Shown here piece after piece: positions 24,804-33,408 of a stretch of DNA of 64,000 nucleotides; the first letter of the stretch is position 1, and every line of letters starts with the position of its first letter. This DNA comes from Chitinophagales bacterium. Lineage in GTDB: Bacteria; Bacteroidota; Bacteroidia; Chitinophagales; JADIYW01. A model generated the notes under the pieces. It saw only the letters and a list, made by a program, of their open reading frames with translations. It had not been told where the DNA came from and did not search any database. Both the position numbers and the translations under genes were made by a program. The stretch spans positions 1 through 64,000 of the forward strand of contig JAMLHI010000011.1 in NCBI GenBank assembly GCA_023957235.1, in the 5' to 3' direction.

Positions 24804-25886
24804 CTATTTTCCACTTTTTCTTCTGTTATCGTCCTTACATAACATTTGGCAGTTGTCAGACGAAGTTTTTCCGCCTAAATGCCAAGGTGTGATGTGGTCG
24901 CCCTCCATTTCTTCAATTTCGTAATGTTCTGTACAAACTGGACAAATCCCTTTTTGTCGTTCGTATGCTTCACGCTTTTGATTGTCTGTAAATGCTCTAA
25001 TATTCAAAAATTTTTCTTTTCGTGTGAGTATGTATTCGTAAATCCCTTTTTTGTTTGTTACATCTTCATCTTGCATAAGTTTTGAAATTTCTTCTTCCAA
25101 CTTTTTATGGTCAAAACTTTGTTTGTAGAACTCGTTGTAAAGATTTCCCCAAGTAACGCCTTTCATTTCCTTACGGTATTTTGGAAAAACAACTTTCACC
25201 CAATTGATAACGTTTTGAAAATATAACCACAACTCGTTTGCGTTCGGTTCGTGTTGTTGCTTTGCCATATAATTTTCAATGTCGTCATTGCTTATCCACT
25301 TGATTGTTGTTTCCAAAAAATCTTGTCGAATGGGTGAACCGTTTAAGTAGTCGCCACCCAGACTATAAGCTGGGCAACCGTTTTTAGAAAAGTAGCGTTT
25401 TGCATCACTTACCCAACTTCCAGAATAAACGGCATTTCTAAGTTCTTGGTCGGTTAGCTTTTCTCCTGCAATATTGATTGTTCTGAACCACTCTAATTTT
25501 TCGCTGTCCGTTCCAGAACACAAATAAACCATTAGTTTGTAATTTAAAATTTGCTCTTTTTCGTCTTGTTGCAGATTATGAAAATAACGGTTGTTAAATG
25601 CAAAATCTCCTTCTACAAATTGGCTGATTGAAATAGTTCTTTGTTGTCCGTCAATGACTTCATAATCTCCGTTTTCACGAACTGCCCAATACATTACATT
25701 TAGCGGAAAATCTTTTGTAACCGTGTTTATCACGGCTTCTCGTTGTTTGTCTTTGTAGATAAATTCTCTTTGGTAGGGTGGGCGAATATCCAACTTACCA
25801 CCAAAACCAACAACTCCGTTTTCTTCGTTGTCTTGATAACCATTTGTAAGTTCACGGATAGAAATTTCTTTAAGTTCTATTTTCAT
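24804..25886 (-). CDS. DUF262 + HNH endonuclease (GmrSD-like), putative restriction component
   Basis: 360 residues. The N-terminal DUF262 domain has RPPYQREFIYKDKQREAVI near residues 35-53 and the ParB-like VIDGQQRTISISQF near 77-90. A helical linker follows. The C-terminal HNH domain has CPVC, EGDHITPWHLGG, and NCQMLCKDDNRRKSGK, with the zinc Cys pairs and catalytic His visible. DUF262 domains hydrolyse NTPs and the HNH motif cuts DNA in GmrSD-type enzymes. The 4-nt overlap with the methyltransferase gene indicates an R-M pair. Confidence 0.88.
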   Translation of the reverse strand: MKIELKEISIRELTNGYQDNEENGVVGFGGKLDIRPPYQREFIYKDKQREAVINTVTKDFPLNVMYWAVRENGDYEVIDGQQRTISISQFVEGDFAFNNRYFHNLQQDEKEQILNYKLMVYLCSGTDSEKLEWFRTINIAGEKLTDQELRNAVYSGSWVSDAKRYFSKNGCPAYSLGGDYLNGSPIRQDFLETTIKWISNDDIENYMAKQQHEPNANELWLYFQNVINWVKVVFPKYRKEMKGVTWGNLYNEFYKQSFDHKKLEEEISKLMQDEDVTNKKGIYEYILTRKEKFLNIRAFTDNQKREAYERQKGICPVCTEHYEIEEMEGDHITPWHLGGKTSSDNCQMLCKDDNRRKSGK

Positions 25887-26914
25887 AATCTTTTGTTCTT
25901 GATAAATACTCTTGCATAAGTGTTTTTTCCGCTGATTAATGGGCGTGCATCTTTGTCGCCTAAAAATGGAATACCGACAATTTCTTTGTCGTAACCGGCA
26001 GATGCCGACATTCCTAAGATTTCGAATTGTTCAGGATTATGTTTGTCTAAAAATGTGATTGGAACTCCTAAAACTTCTTTACAATCCAAAGGAATGTCCT
26101 TTGTTTTATCAACATTGACAGCATCGTAATTATCATATGTTGGATATTCTTCTGGTGTATAATTCTTGTAAAGAATTAAATCTTCGTGCCGTTTTGCAAT
26201 ATCTAAATTTGTGAACCAAACTGCTTGTGCTCTACCTTTTACAACTCCGTTCACTATTTTATAGCCACTTCCTTCTTTTTTATTTGCAACAAGCTCTTTT
26301 GAAAAATCTTCTGGTACGTCAAACAACATATCTGTACTCATTGGTGTGTTGCCAACCCACATTTTATCTTCCTTGATTAGCTTAAAGATTTCTTTGTAAG
26401 TGATTGCGTTTTTATTACCAACGATAATAAATTTTTTTCCGTGTTCAATGAGTTGTGCAACATATTCACGGAACAATGAAAAAGGTGGATTGGTAACGAC
26501 AATATCGGCTTGCGTTAGCAAGCTGATACTTTCTTTACTTCTAAAATCGCCATCACCTTTTAGTTGTTTTATTCCGATTTCGTTTGGGTCGGGAACGAAA
26601 TTCCCATTTTTGTCGCCTGTGTATTCCAAGTAAATGGCTTGTTCGCTGTCGTTTTGGCTAAATAAGTCCATACTTTGACTTTTGTAACAAGTTGCAATTA
26701 ACTTTTTAAGTCCAAGTTTTTCAAAGTTGTAGGAAAAGAAATGAAAGAAATTACTTACTCGTGGGTCATCGCAGTTGCAATAGATAACTTTGTCTTTGAA
26801 ATGTTTTTTATAATATTTCAACTCTCGTTCAATGTCCGAAAGTTGAGTATAAAATTCATCGTTCTTTTTGTTTTTTGCTTTATGTAAACTTTTGTTCTGT
26901 GCCGTTTTCGCCAT
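25883..26914 (-). CDS. EcoRI-family adenine-specific DNA methyltransferase
   Basis: 343 residues. The family N-terminus KNDEFYTQLSDIERELKYY is followed by KVIYCNCDDPRVSNFFHFF near residues 42-60. The amino-methyltransferase motif IV is VVTNPPFSLFREYV (NPPF, 142-145). It resembles M.EcoRI in overall plan and length. It is the first gene of the cassette next to the recombinase, and its stop overlaps the HNH gene start (ATGA). It probably protects host DNA from the DUF262-HNH protein. Confidence 0.9.
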   Translation of the reverse strand: MAKTAQNKSLHKAKNKKNDEFYTQLSDIERELKYYKKHFKDKVIYCNCDDPRVSNFFHFFSYNFEKLGLKKLIATCYKSQSMDLFSQNDSEQAIYLEYTGDKNGNFVPDPNEIGIKQLKGDGDFRSKESISLLTQADIVVTNPPFSLFREYVAQLIEHGKKFIIVGNKNAITYKEIFKLIKEDKMWVGNTPMSTDMLFDVPEDFSKELVANKKEGSGYKIVNGVVKGRAQAVWFTNLDIAKRHEDLILYKNYTPEEYPTYDNYDAVNVDKTKDIPLDCKEVLGVPITFLDKHNPEQFEILGMSASAGYDKEIVGIPFLGDKDARPLISGKNTYARVFIKNKRL

Positions 26915-26995
26915 TGTCGCCCGATTTACGGCAACAAGTCAAAACGGACTTAATTTGTCGGACTGTTGATTTTAGCACCGAGTTCCGTTAGCCTT

Positions 26996-27042
26996 GCTGC
27001 CAACTTACTTATATACGCTATAAAACTTCTCCTTAAAGGCCT
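26996..27042 (-). other. Array end, candidate attI-like recombination site
   Basis: The core GCTGCCAAC (26996-27004; minus strand GTTGGCAGC) complements GTTGGCAG at 23833 and ends the last cassette. Beyond it the palindromic arm found in all attC-like sites is absent. Instead there is 38 bp of unstructured AT-rich sequence up to the stop of the recombinase remnant. That is what an attachment site next to an integrase would look like. It could also be a broken attC. Confidence 0.45.
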
Positions 27043-27303
27043 TTATTGTTGTATTGGCGAAACTTTATTGCGTTTATATATCCTCAAATATAATATTATT
27101 TTTTGTATATCTCTCATACTCACATGAGTGTAAATTTCAGTTGTTCTACTGCTATTGTGATCTAATAGTTCTTGAATATATCGAATGTCAGTTCCATTTT
27201 CCAATAAATGGGTGACATAACTGTGCCGTAACCAATGGAGAGTAGCTGGTTTGTGAATCTTTGCTTTTTCAAGGGTATGCTTTAGAACATTTTGTAAGCT
27301 CAA
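27043..27303 (-). pseudogene. Tyrosine recombinase (IntI/XerC-like), C-terminal fragment
   Basis: 86 residues of the catalytic C-terminal domain: [16 protein letters not shown] with the HxxR box, [14 protein letters not shown], and the nucleophile TTEIYTHVS. The N-terminal three quarters of the protein are missing. In-frame codons continue a few residues upstream (SKYFSN) until an IS end remnant at 27323, so deletion next to the IS removed them. The usual C-terminal end is also altered (long tail after IQKI). It lies directly beside the last cassette, transcribed in the same direction as the cassettes. The integron-specific insertion region is not included in the fragment, so IntI identity rests on context. 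Confidence 0.75.
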
Positions 27304-27322
27304 ATTTGAAAAGTATTTTGAA

Positions 27323-27347
27323 GTGTAAAACTATTTTATGACAAGTC
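27323..27347. mobile_element. Solo right-end remnant of a related IS3 element
   Basis: GTGTAAAACTATTTTATGAC and the following AAGTC match the right end of the two full copies (GTGTAAACCTATTTTAGGAC, AAGAC) with three mismatches. No transposase remains. The body of the IS would have been on the left, where the truncated recombinase now starts, so a deletion joined the two. Confidence 0.65.
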
Positions 27348-27464
27348 TCTTTTTGTACATATTTGATTTTTTTTATTAAATTTAAATGGGCATCAATTGG
27401 GTTGTATTTTTTGCTAATTATTTGATCTTAATTGATGAGTTTTATAGAGCTAAATAGGAGATAG

Positions 27465-30400
27465 ATGAGAGTTTTTTTGAGTTGGATAATAGTAATATTA
27501 TGCTTATTGAATGGGCTAAACGCTCAGAATAGGATAGAGGTGGAAGATTTTAGTAGTGGGAAATATTCTCAGGAACAGCTGAAGTCCTCTGATTTTGTTG
27601 TTTTACAGTTAAAGAATAAGGAGCAAATTCATTGGTTGAAGAATACAATTTCTTTGGGAAATAATTGGGTTGCTATGAGAAAAGAAGATGTAGATGCTCA
27701 AAATATATTAAAAAAAGATATTGTTGCTCAATTTGGTCGGTTAAAATCCTCTTCGAAATATAGTGAACTCTTTGAAATAGATTTTGATTTACATGAAAAA
27801 TACCATTCTCAAGAGCCATTGGGTTTTCAAGTTCATACTTGGGGAAGTCGTGAAGAACTGGAAAATGTATTGAAAGCACATGGCATTGCCCCAATTCAAT
27901 GGAATCAGGATTTACATTTTGCTACTGTAATAACTAATAAATCAAAAATTGAAAATATAATTTCTTTCAATCAAATATCCTTTATTGAACCCATTTCAGA
28001 ACAACGCACACCTCTGCAGAATAATGCAGGAGCTTTGAGCAACTATTCTCGTGTTCATCAAAGTATTCCAATTGGATTAGGAATTGGGGGTGCTGGAATT
28101 AATATCGGAGTGTGGGATTATGGTTTGGCTGGTTTTCATAGAGATTTATCAGGGCAATTTACTAATGTAGAAAAGAATTTCTATGGTAATGGTGCTACGC
28201 AACATTCTACATTAGTGTTAGGAGCAATAGCCTCCAAAGGTGTTTTGAGAGATGATTATATCGGTGCTGCACCACAGTCTAAAGTATTGATGTATGATTT
28301 TTTTGGTAGTGTGTTAGATGAGATGAGAGATGCTAAAGAGAATCATCAAGTCTATGTTACTAACCACTCCTACAATCTGGGTGGAAATTATCGCTGTTTT
28401 ACTGATTATGCTTATAGTACTGCAAGTCAGCAGATTGACCAGTTTGCTATTGATGAGCCTCAGATTGTCAATGTTTTTGCTGCTGGAAACTCAGCCGTTG
28501 CTTGTGCATACGATTATAAAACAATTGTGCCTGGATTTCAATATGGTAAAAATGTTTTATTAGTAGGAAATTTACAACGTAATGAAACTTTTTATCCCGG
28601 TAGTGCCAAAGGACCGACTAATGACGGAAGATTGCGTCCAGATGTGATGGCACAAGGCTCTGGCTCGTTTACCCCTACTACTGGTATTCTTTTACAAACT
28701 CCCACTGATGGATATACACATGCTTATGGCACTTCTTTTGCTTCGCCTATTGTTGCAGGCATTGTAGGATTAATGCAAGAAGCTTATTTGAATAAATTTG
28801 GAGTGCTTCCATGGAATGCAACTGTAAAAGCGATATTGTGCAATACAGCAAAAGATTTGGGAAGAAAAGGCCCTGATTATGAATATGGATATGGGAAGGT
28901 GGATGCTTTTGAAGCAATTAAAGCTATAAATAATCATGAATTTATAGTGGATGCTGTTGGCTATCAGGATGCAAAAAGCTATGATATCAATATCCCTTCA
29001 GGAGTATTAGAAGCCAAATTTTTTATCACTTGGAATGATATCCCTGCTTCATTACCCAATGCAAAAGTATTGCTGAATGATTTAGATTTGCAAGTATTGG
29101 ATCATCTAGGTCAAGTCCATTATCCTTTGGTTTTAGATCCGCGCCAACCTCTGTTAATCGCTCAGCAAGGTAAAGATACATTGAATAATTCAGAGCAGAT
29201 AGTAATTAGAAATCCTCAAGCTGGTCAATATCAAATCAAAGTTGAGGGTAAGGATATTATAAATGGCAATCAGAGTTTTGCGCTATCATATTGGTTGGAT
29301 ACATCAGAATTTACTTGGAACTTTCCTTATCAGGGTAAAACATTACCTGCCAATTCAATCAATATTATTCGATGGAGATCGAGTGTTGAAGATGCTATAC
29401 ATATTCAATATTCGGTAGATGATGGTGTGACTTGGTTGGAAGTGGGAACACAATCAGCAGATAGTAATGAATATGGATGGAATACACCTGATGGATTTTT
29501 TCCAAAAGTGAGATTAAGAGCTTTAACTACTGAAAATCAAGTATTGAAGGTGTCTGAAATTTTCTCTATATGTCCTAGGATGACAATTGCATCTAATAAG
29601 ATTTGTTATGACCATATCCGTTTGAATTGGGTAGCGCTTCCAATGGCTGAAAAATATTTGGTCTCTCAATTAAATGCCCAAAACTATTGGGAAGACATAG
29701 GTGAAACTACTCAAAATGTTTTTTATTTCCCTAAAGCTAAAGAGGGTCAGGAATATATTTTTTCTGTTAGACCTGTCATTGACGGGATAGTAAGATTAAG
29801 AAGCTATGCTTTAAAAGTAACTGCCAAAAATCAAGCGACATGTGCATTCCCATATAAAGATATTGCTGTATCATCAATTTCTCCTACTTCAGGAACCTTT
29901 GGGGAGGAACATAGTCTTAGTGATGCACAGAAAGTAAGTTTTAAAATTATCAATTATGGCAACCTACTTGTCAATGATGCTTGGTTATATTACCAAGTTG
30001 ATACTCATGAGATTAAGAAAGTATCATTGGGGAATATTGCCGCTAATGCTGTTGTTGATTGGCAAACAGATACTTCCTATGATTTTTCTCATGTAGGTGA
30101 TTATCTTGTTCGAGCTTGGGTGTATGCTGTCGAAGATTCACTTCCTTTTAATGATACACTAGAGCAAGTCATCTCACAAAAATCACCTGTAGTTGCTGAG
30201 TTTCCTTATATTCAAGATTTTGAAAGTATCCATCAAGAAGCGTTTTATGCCCAGTCTTTTTCTGGATTATATACGATACCAGAATGGGATTATGCAAAAA
30301 AAGGGACAGGGAGATTATTGAATTTCAACTCAATTTCATTTTCACCCAATGGTAGCAGGTCTTTAAGTACAGATTCATATATTGATAATAGTGAAGCAGA

Positions 30401-32726
30401 AAATATTTTGTATCTACATATTGATTTGAGTAGTCAGAAAGACTCTTTGGTTTACTTGGATTACAATGTCATTCAGAGAGATGCAACTGGCAATGATTCA
30501 ATTTTTATCCAAACAAATCCAAATGCAGGTTGGATACCAGTCAAAAGTATTTTTGAGCCGAATAGATATAAAGGAGAAATATACGCTGAAAAACGTATTA
30601 ATCTGAGTGAATCCATATTTCAGTCTGGACAAGAATTTTCAGATCACTGTGATTTGAAGTTTGTGATGAATAGCAATAGAATCACTAGCAGTATAGGTTC
30701 TAGTGGTGGATATACCTTAGATGATATACATATTTATAATGGAAGTGAAGACATTTCATTGGAGAGAATAAGTATTCCGACAGCTAATTGTGTGTATCAA
30801 AATACACTGCCAATTCAGATACCAATAAAAATTTTAATAAAAAATCATTCTCCTAATGTCATAGCAGCAAATCAAGTGAATGCTCTGGTATTTATTGGCG
30901 ACAGCTTAATCCTCTCAGAAGAAATACCTTTTGAAATTCAAGCTTTTGAAGAAATAGAATATGAGTTTAGCCAATATCTAAGTTTTGAAAATTTTCAATC
31001 GTATTTGATAAGTAGCAAAATTGAATATGCTAAAGATTTAATTGATGAGAACAATCAAATTATTGATTATCCTATCAATTTTCTGAAGGCAATCAAACAG
31101 TTGCCAGTGGAATTTTCATTTGATCAAGCAGATGAATTGCCCTTTATTCCTTCAGGAGTGTCCTATAGTTGGGAGTTAGGGCGACCAGAAAAAGGTTATT
31201 TGTATAATGTAGCAGATAATTCGGGCAATGCTTGGGTGACAAAGCTGAAAGATTTGTATCCAGCAGATGAATCTTCATTCCTTTATATCGGATGCTTGGA
31301 GCCTTCCCAACTCAATTATGCGAGTGAATTATCTTTCTTGTCTATTCTCAATACTGAAATGGGGGCTGATGGTGCTTGGATTGAATATTCATATAATGGG
31401 AATGATTGGCTAAAATTAGGAACCAACCAGACTGGTTATAACTGGTACAATAAAGACAATCAGTTGCAGATATGGGATGGCAATCAACTGAATTGGCAGG
31501 TGAGGTCATTCCCTTTGACTGGATTTGTTGATATTGATAGTAATGCTTTGTTTTTTAGATTTGTTTTTAGTAGCAATGAGTATATTCAGATGGAAGGGAT
31601 GGGGATTGATAATTTGAGAATCAATAATGAGCTCCATGCTAGAATAGCTACAGCATCATTGACGGCATCTGGTATTAGCACTGGAAATGGATGGGTAGAG
31701 CTAAAAAATGATGAAACTATTTATGGATATTTGAATGACCAAGGTCAAAACTTAGGCGCAATTTCTTTAAGTGTAATAGTAGCAGATTCGCTGGTGCCAG
31801 TATATAGAGATAAATATTTATTGCCTAGATATTATACAATACATACTGAAAATAAAGCTACTCAATCATATAGTTTAAAATTGTTTACTAAAAATGATGA
31901 ATATCTCAGCTATCTGACCAGAGATTTGAATATCAGACGAATGGGAGAAATTGGCTATCTGGTGTATGATGGTTTGAACGTAGATAGTTCATTTGAGAAT
32001 AATCATTTTGATGAAAACTATCAATTTTTTCATCCTGATAGCATAGAATTTTGGCCATATATTGATGGTTATGAGCTAAGATTTTCGCTAAATTCTTCGA
32101 ATGCTGAAATCTATTTAACTAGCTTTCAACCCATACAGAGTGCTTATCCTTTTGTTGCGATTACAGATTTGAATGTATGGAGAACAGATAGCTCTGATCA
32201 TACTTTTGTTGAATGGAAGGTGTCAAAAGAAGATAATGTCCAGCAATATATTGTCCAACACTCAGATAATGGAATAGATTTTTCTGATATAGGTACAGTT
32301 CAGCCTCGTACCGATAAAAATTACCTATTGATTGACTCATTACATAATTATACAGGGTCGCATTATTATCGAATTCGAGTCAAAAATATAGATGCTACTT
32401 CTTATACTTCATTAATTGACTCGATTTCATTTCAATTTACCCATACTGCTGTAGATAATTATTCTCTAGTAGATCATCAGATTTCAGTATTTTATCAGGG
32501 AGCTGGCATATTGGATATTTCCAAAGAAGGAGAATCGATTGATTTGAAAAAAATAAGATTGATGGATATTTCAGGGAGAGTATTGTCTGAGCTAAAAAAT
32601 TTGACGCTAGCTTCTCATCAGAAATTATATTTTAATTCTTTGGAAAAAATGGCATCAGGAATATATATTCTCCAATTTGATTTCAATAATGGAAGTATTA
32701 GCCATAAATTTGTAAAAAGTGAATAA
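27465..32726 (+). CDS. Secreted S8 (subtilisin-like) serine peptidase with T9SS sorting domain
   Basis: 1753 residues. Signal peptide WIIVILCLLNGLNAQ. The peptidase domain has the catalytic Asp in NIGVWDYGLAGFH (near residue 217), His in HSTLVLGAIASKG (near 247), and Ser in GTSFASPIVAGIVGLM (422-437). PPC-like and several beta-sandwich modules follow, ending in a type A T9SS C-terminal domain (LMDISGRVLSELKN, ASGIYILQF, HKFVKSE). It should be exported to the surface and processed by the T9SS. The region 27348-27464 upstream is AT-rich with no clear promoter. The MnmD gene starts 8 nt before this stop. Confidence 0.93.
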   Translation: MRVFLSWIIVILCLLNGLNAQNRIEVEDFSSGKYSQEQLKSSDFVVLQLKNKEQIHWLKNTISLGNNWVAMRKEDVDAQNILKKDIVAQFGRLKSSSKYSELFEIDFDLHEKYHSQEPLGFQVHTWGSREELENVLKAHGIAPIQWNQDLHFATVITNKSKIENIISFNQISFIEPISEQRTPLQNNAGALSNYSRVHQSIPIGLGIGGAGINIGVWDYGLAGFHRDLSGQFTNVEKNFYGNGATQHSTLVLGAIASKGVLRDDYIGAAPQSKVLMYDFFGSVLDEMRDAKENHQVYVTNHSYNLGGNYRCFTDYAYSTASQQIDQFAIDEPQIVNVFAAGNSAVACAYDYKTIVPGFQYGKNVLLVGNLQRNETFYPGSAKGPTNDGRLRPDVMAQGSGSFTPTTGILLQTPTDGYTHAYGTSFASPIVAGIVGLMQEAYLNKFGVLPWNATVKAILCNTAKDLGRKGPDYEYGYGKVDAFEAIKAINNHEFIVDAVGYQDAKSYDINIPSGVLEAKFFITWNDIPASLPNAKVLLNDLDLQVLDHLGQVHYPLVLDPRQPLLIAQQGKDTLNNSEQIVIRNPQAGQYQIKVEGKDIINGNQSFALSYWLDTSEFTWNFPYQGKTLPANSINIIRWRSSVEDAIHIQYSVDDGVTWLEVGTQSADSNEYGWNTPDGFFPKVRLRALTTENQVLKVSEIFSICPRMTIASNKICYDHIRLNWVALPMAEKYLVSQLNAQNYWEDIGETTQNVFYFPKAKEGQEYIFSVRPVIDGIVRLRSYALKVTAKNQATCAFPYKDIAVSSISPTSGTFGEEHSLSDAQKVSFKIINYGNLLVNDAWLYYQVDTHEIKKVSLGNIAANAVVDWQTDTSYDFSHVGDYLVRAWVYAVEDSLPFNDTLEQVISQKSPVVAEFPYIQDFESIHQEAFYAQSFSGLYTIPEWDYAKKGTGRLLNFNSISFSPNGSRSLSTDSYIDNSEAENILYLHIDLSSQKDSLVYLDYNVIQRDATGNDSIFIQTNPNAGWIPVKSIFEPNRYKGEIYAEKRINLSESIFQSGQEFSDHCDLKFVMNSNRITSSIGSSGGYTLDDIHIYNGSEDISLERISIPTANCVYQNTLPIQIPIKILIKNHSPNVIAANQVNALVFIGDSLILSEEIPFEIQAFEEIEYEFSQYLSFENFQSYLISSKIEYAKDLIDENNQIIDYPINFLKAIKQLPVEFSFDQADELPFIPSGVSYSWELGRPEKGYLYNVADNSGNAWVTKLKDLYPADESSFLYIGCLEPSQLNYASELSFLSILNTEMGADGAWIEYSYNGNDWLKLGTNQTGYNWYNKDNQLQIWDGNQLNWQVRSFPLTGFVDIDSNALFFRFVFSSNEYIQMEGMGIDNLRINNELHARIATASLTASGISTGNGWVELKNDETIYGYLNDQGQNLGAISLSVIVADSLVPVYRDKYLLPRYYTIHTENKATQSYSLKLFTKNDEYLSYLTRDLNIRRMGEIGYLVYDGLNVDSSFENNHFDENYQFFHPDSIEFWPYIDGYELRFSLNSSNAEIYLTSFQPIQSAYPFVAITDLNVWRTDSSDHTFVEWKVSKEDNVQQYIVQHSDNGIDFSDIGTVQPRTDKNYLLIDSLHNYTGSHYYRIRVKNIDATSYTSLIDSISFQFTHTAVDNYSLVDHQISVFYQGAGILDISKEGESIDLKKIRLMDISGRVLSELKNLTLASHQKLYFNSLEKMASGIYILQFDFNNGSISHKFVKSE

Positions 32727-33408
32727 TGCCTTTCCATTTCGGGAGTTGAAATATACAGCTGATGGCTCAGCTACCATGTACGTACCCCAATGGGATGAGC
32801 ATTATCATTCTATTCATGGAGCCATACAGGAGTCTGAACATGTTTTTATCAATGCAGGATTAAAATATTTTTATGAAAAATATGGAATGTCAGAAATTCA
32901 AATTTATGAAGTAGGATTTGGTACTGGTTTGAATGCATTGTTGAGTGCAAAATTTGCCACAGATAATCAGATAAAGGTCAATTATCATGCAATTGAAGCC
33001 TATCCATTAAGTTTAGAAGAGGCGATTTCGCTCAATTATACTCAAAACTTAGATACTCAATGGAAAAATATATTTGAGGATTTACATCGTGCTTCTTGGG
33101 AAGAAAAGGTGGAGATTTCTAATTATTTTTCTATCTATAAAGAACATGGGCGAATAGAAGACAAAAAGGAAGTCAAAAGTATAGATATTGTTTATTTTGA
33201 TGCGTTCGCACCTTCTGCGCAACCAGAATTGTGGACAGAATTAATTTTTAAATCTTTTTATGATTACATGTCGCCTGATGGAATATTGGTAACTTATTGT
33301 GCAAAAGGGATAGTTAAGCGAGCTATGAAATCTGCAGGATGGTCTATTGAAAAGCTACAAGGGCCTCCAGGGAAAAGAGAAATGACAAGAGCATTTGTAT
33401 TCAAATGA
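32719..33408 (+). CDS. mnmD: tRNA (mnm5s2U34)-methyltransferase MnmD (stand-alone MnmC methylase)
   Basis: 229 residues. The GTG start at 32719 gives MNNAFPFRELKYTADGSATM; no earlier start fits, and the next ATG would cut into this conserved opening. The methyltransferase fold has IYEVGFGTGLNALLSA near residues 68-83 and IDIVYFDAFAPSAQPELWTE near 155-174, both typical of DUF752. It methylates nm5s2U34 of tRNA in the last step of wobble uridine modification. The stop overlaps the next gene by 4 nt (ATGA). Confidence 0.93.
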   Translation: MNNAFPFRELKYTADGSATMYVPQWDEHYHSIHGAIQESEHVFINAGLKYFYEKYGMSEIQIYEVGFGTGLNALLSAKFATDNQIKVNYHAIEAYPLSLEEAISLNYTQNLDTQWKNIFEDLHRASWEEKVEISNYFSIYKEHGRIEDKKEVKSIDIVYFDAFAPSAQPELWTELIFKSFYDYMSPDGILVTYCAKGIVKRAMKSAGWSIEKLQGPPGKREMTRAFVFK

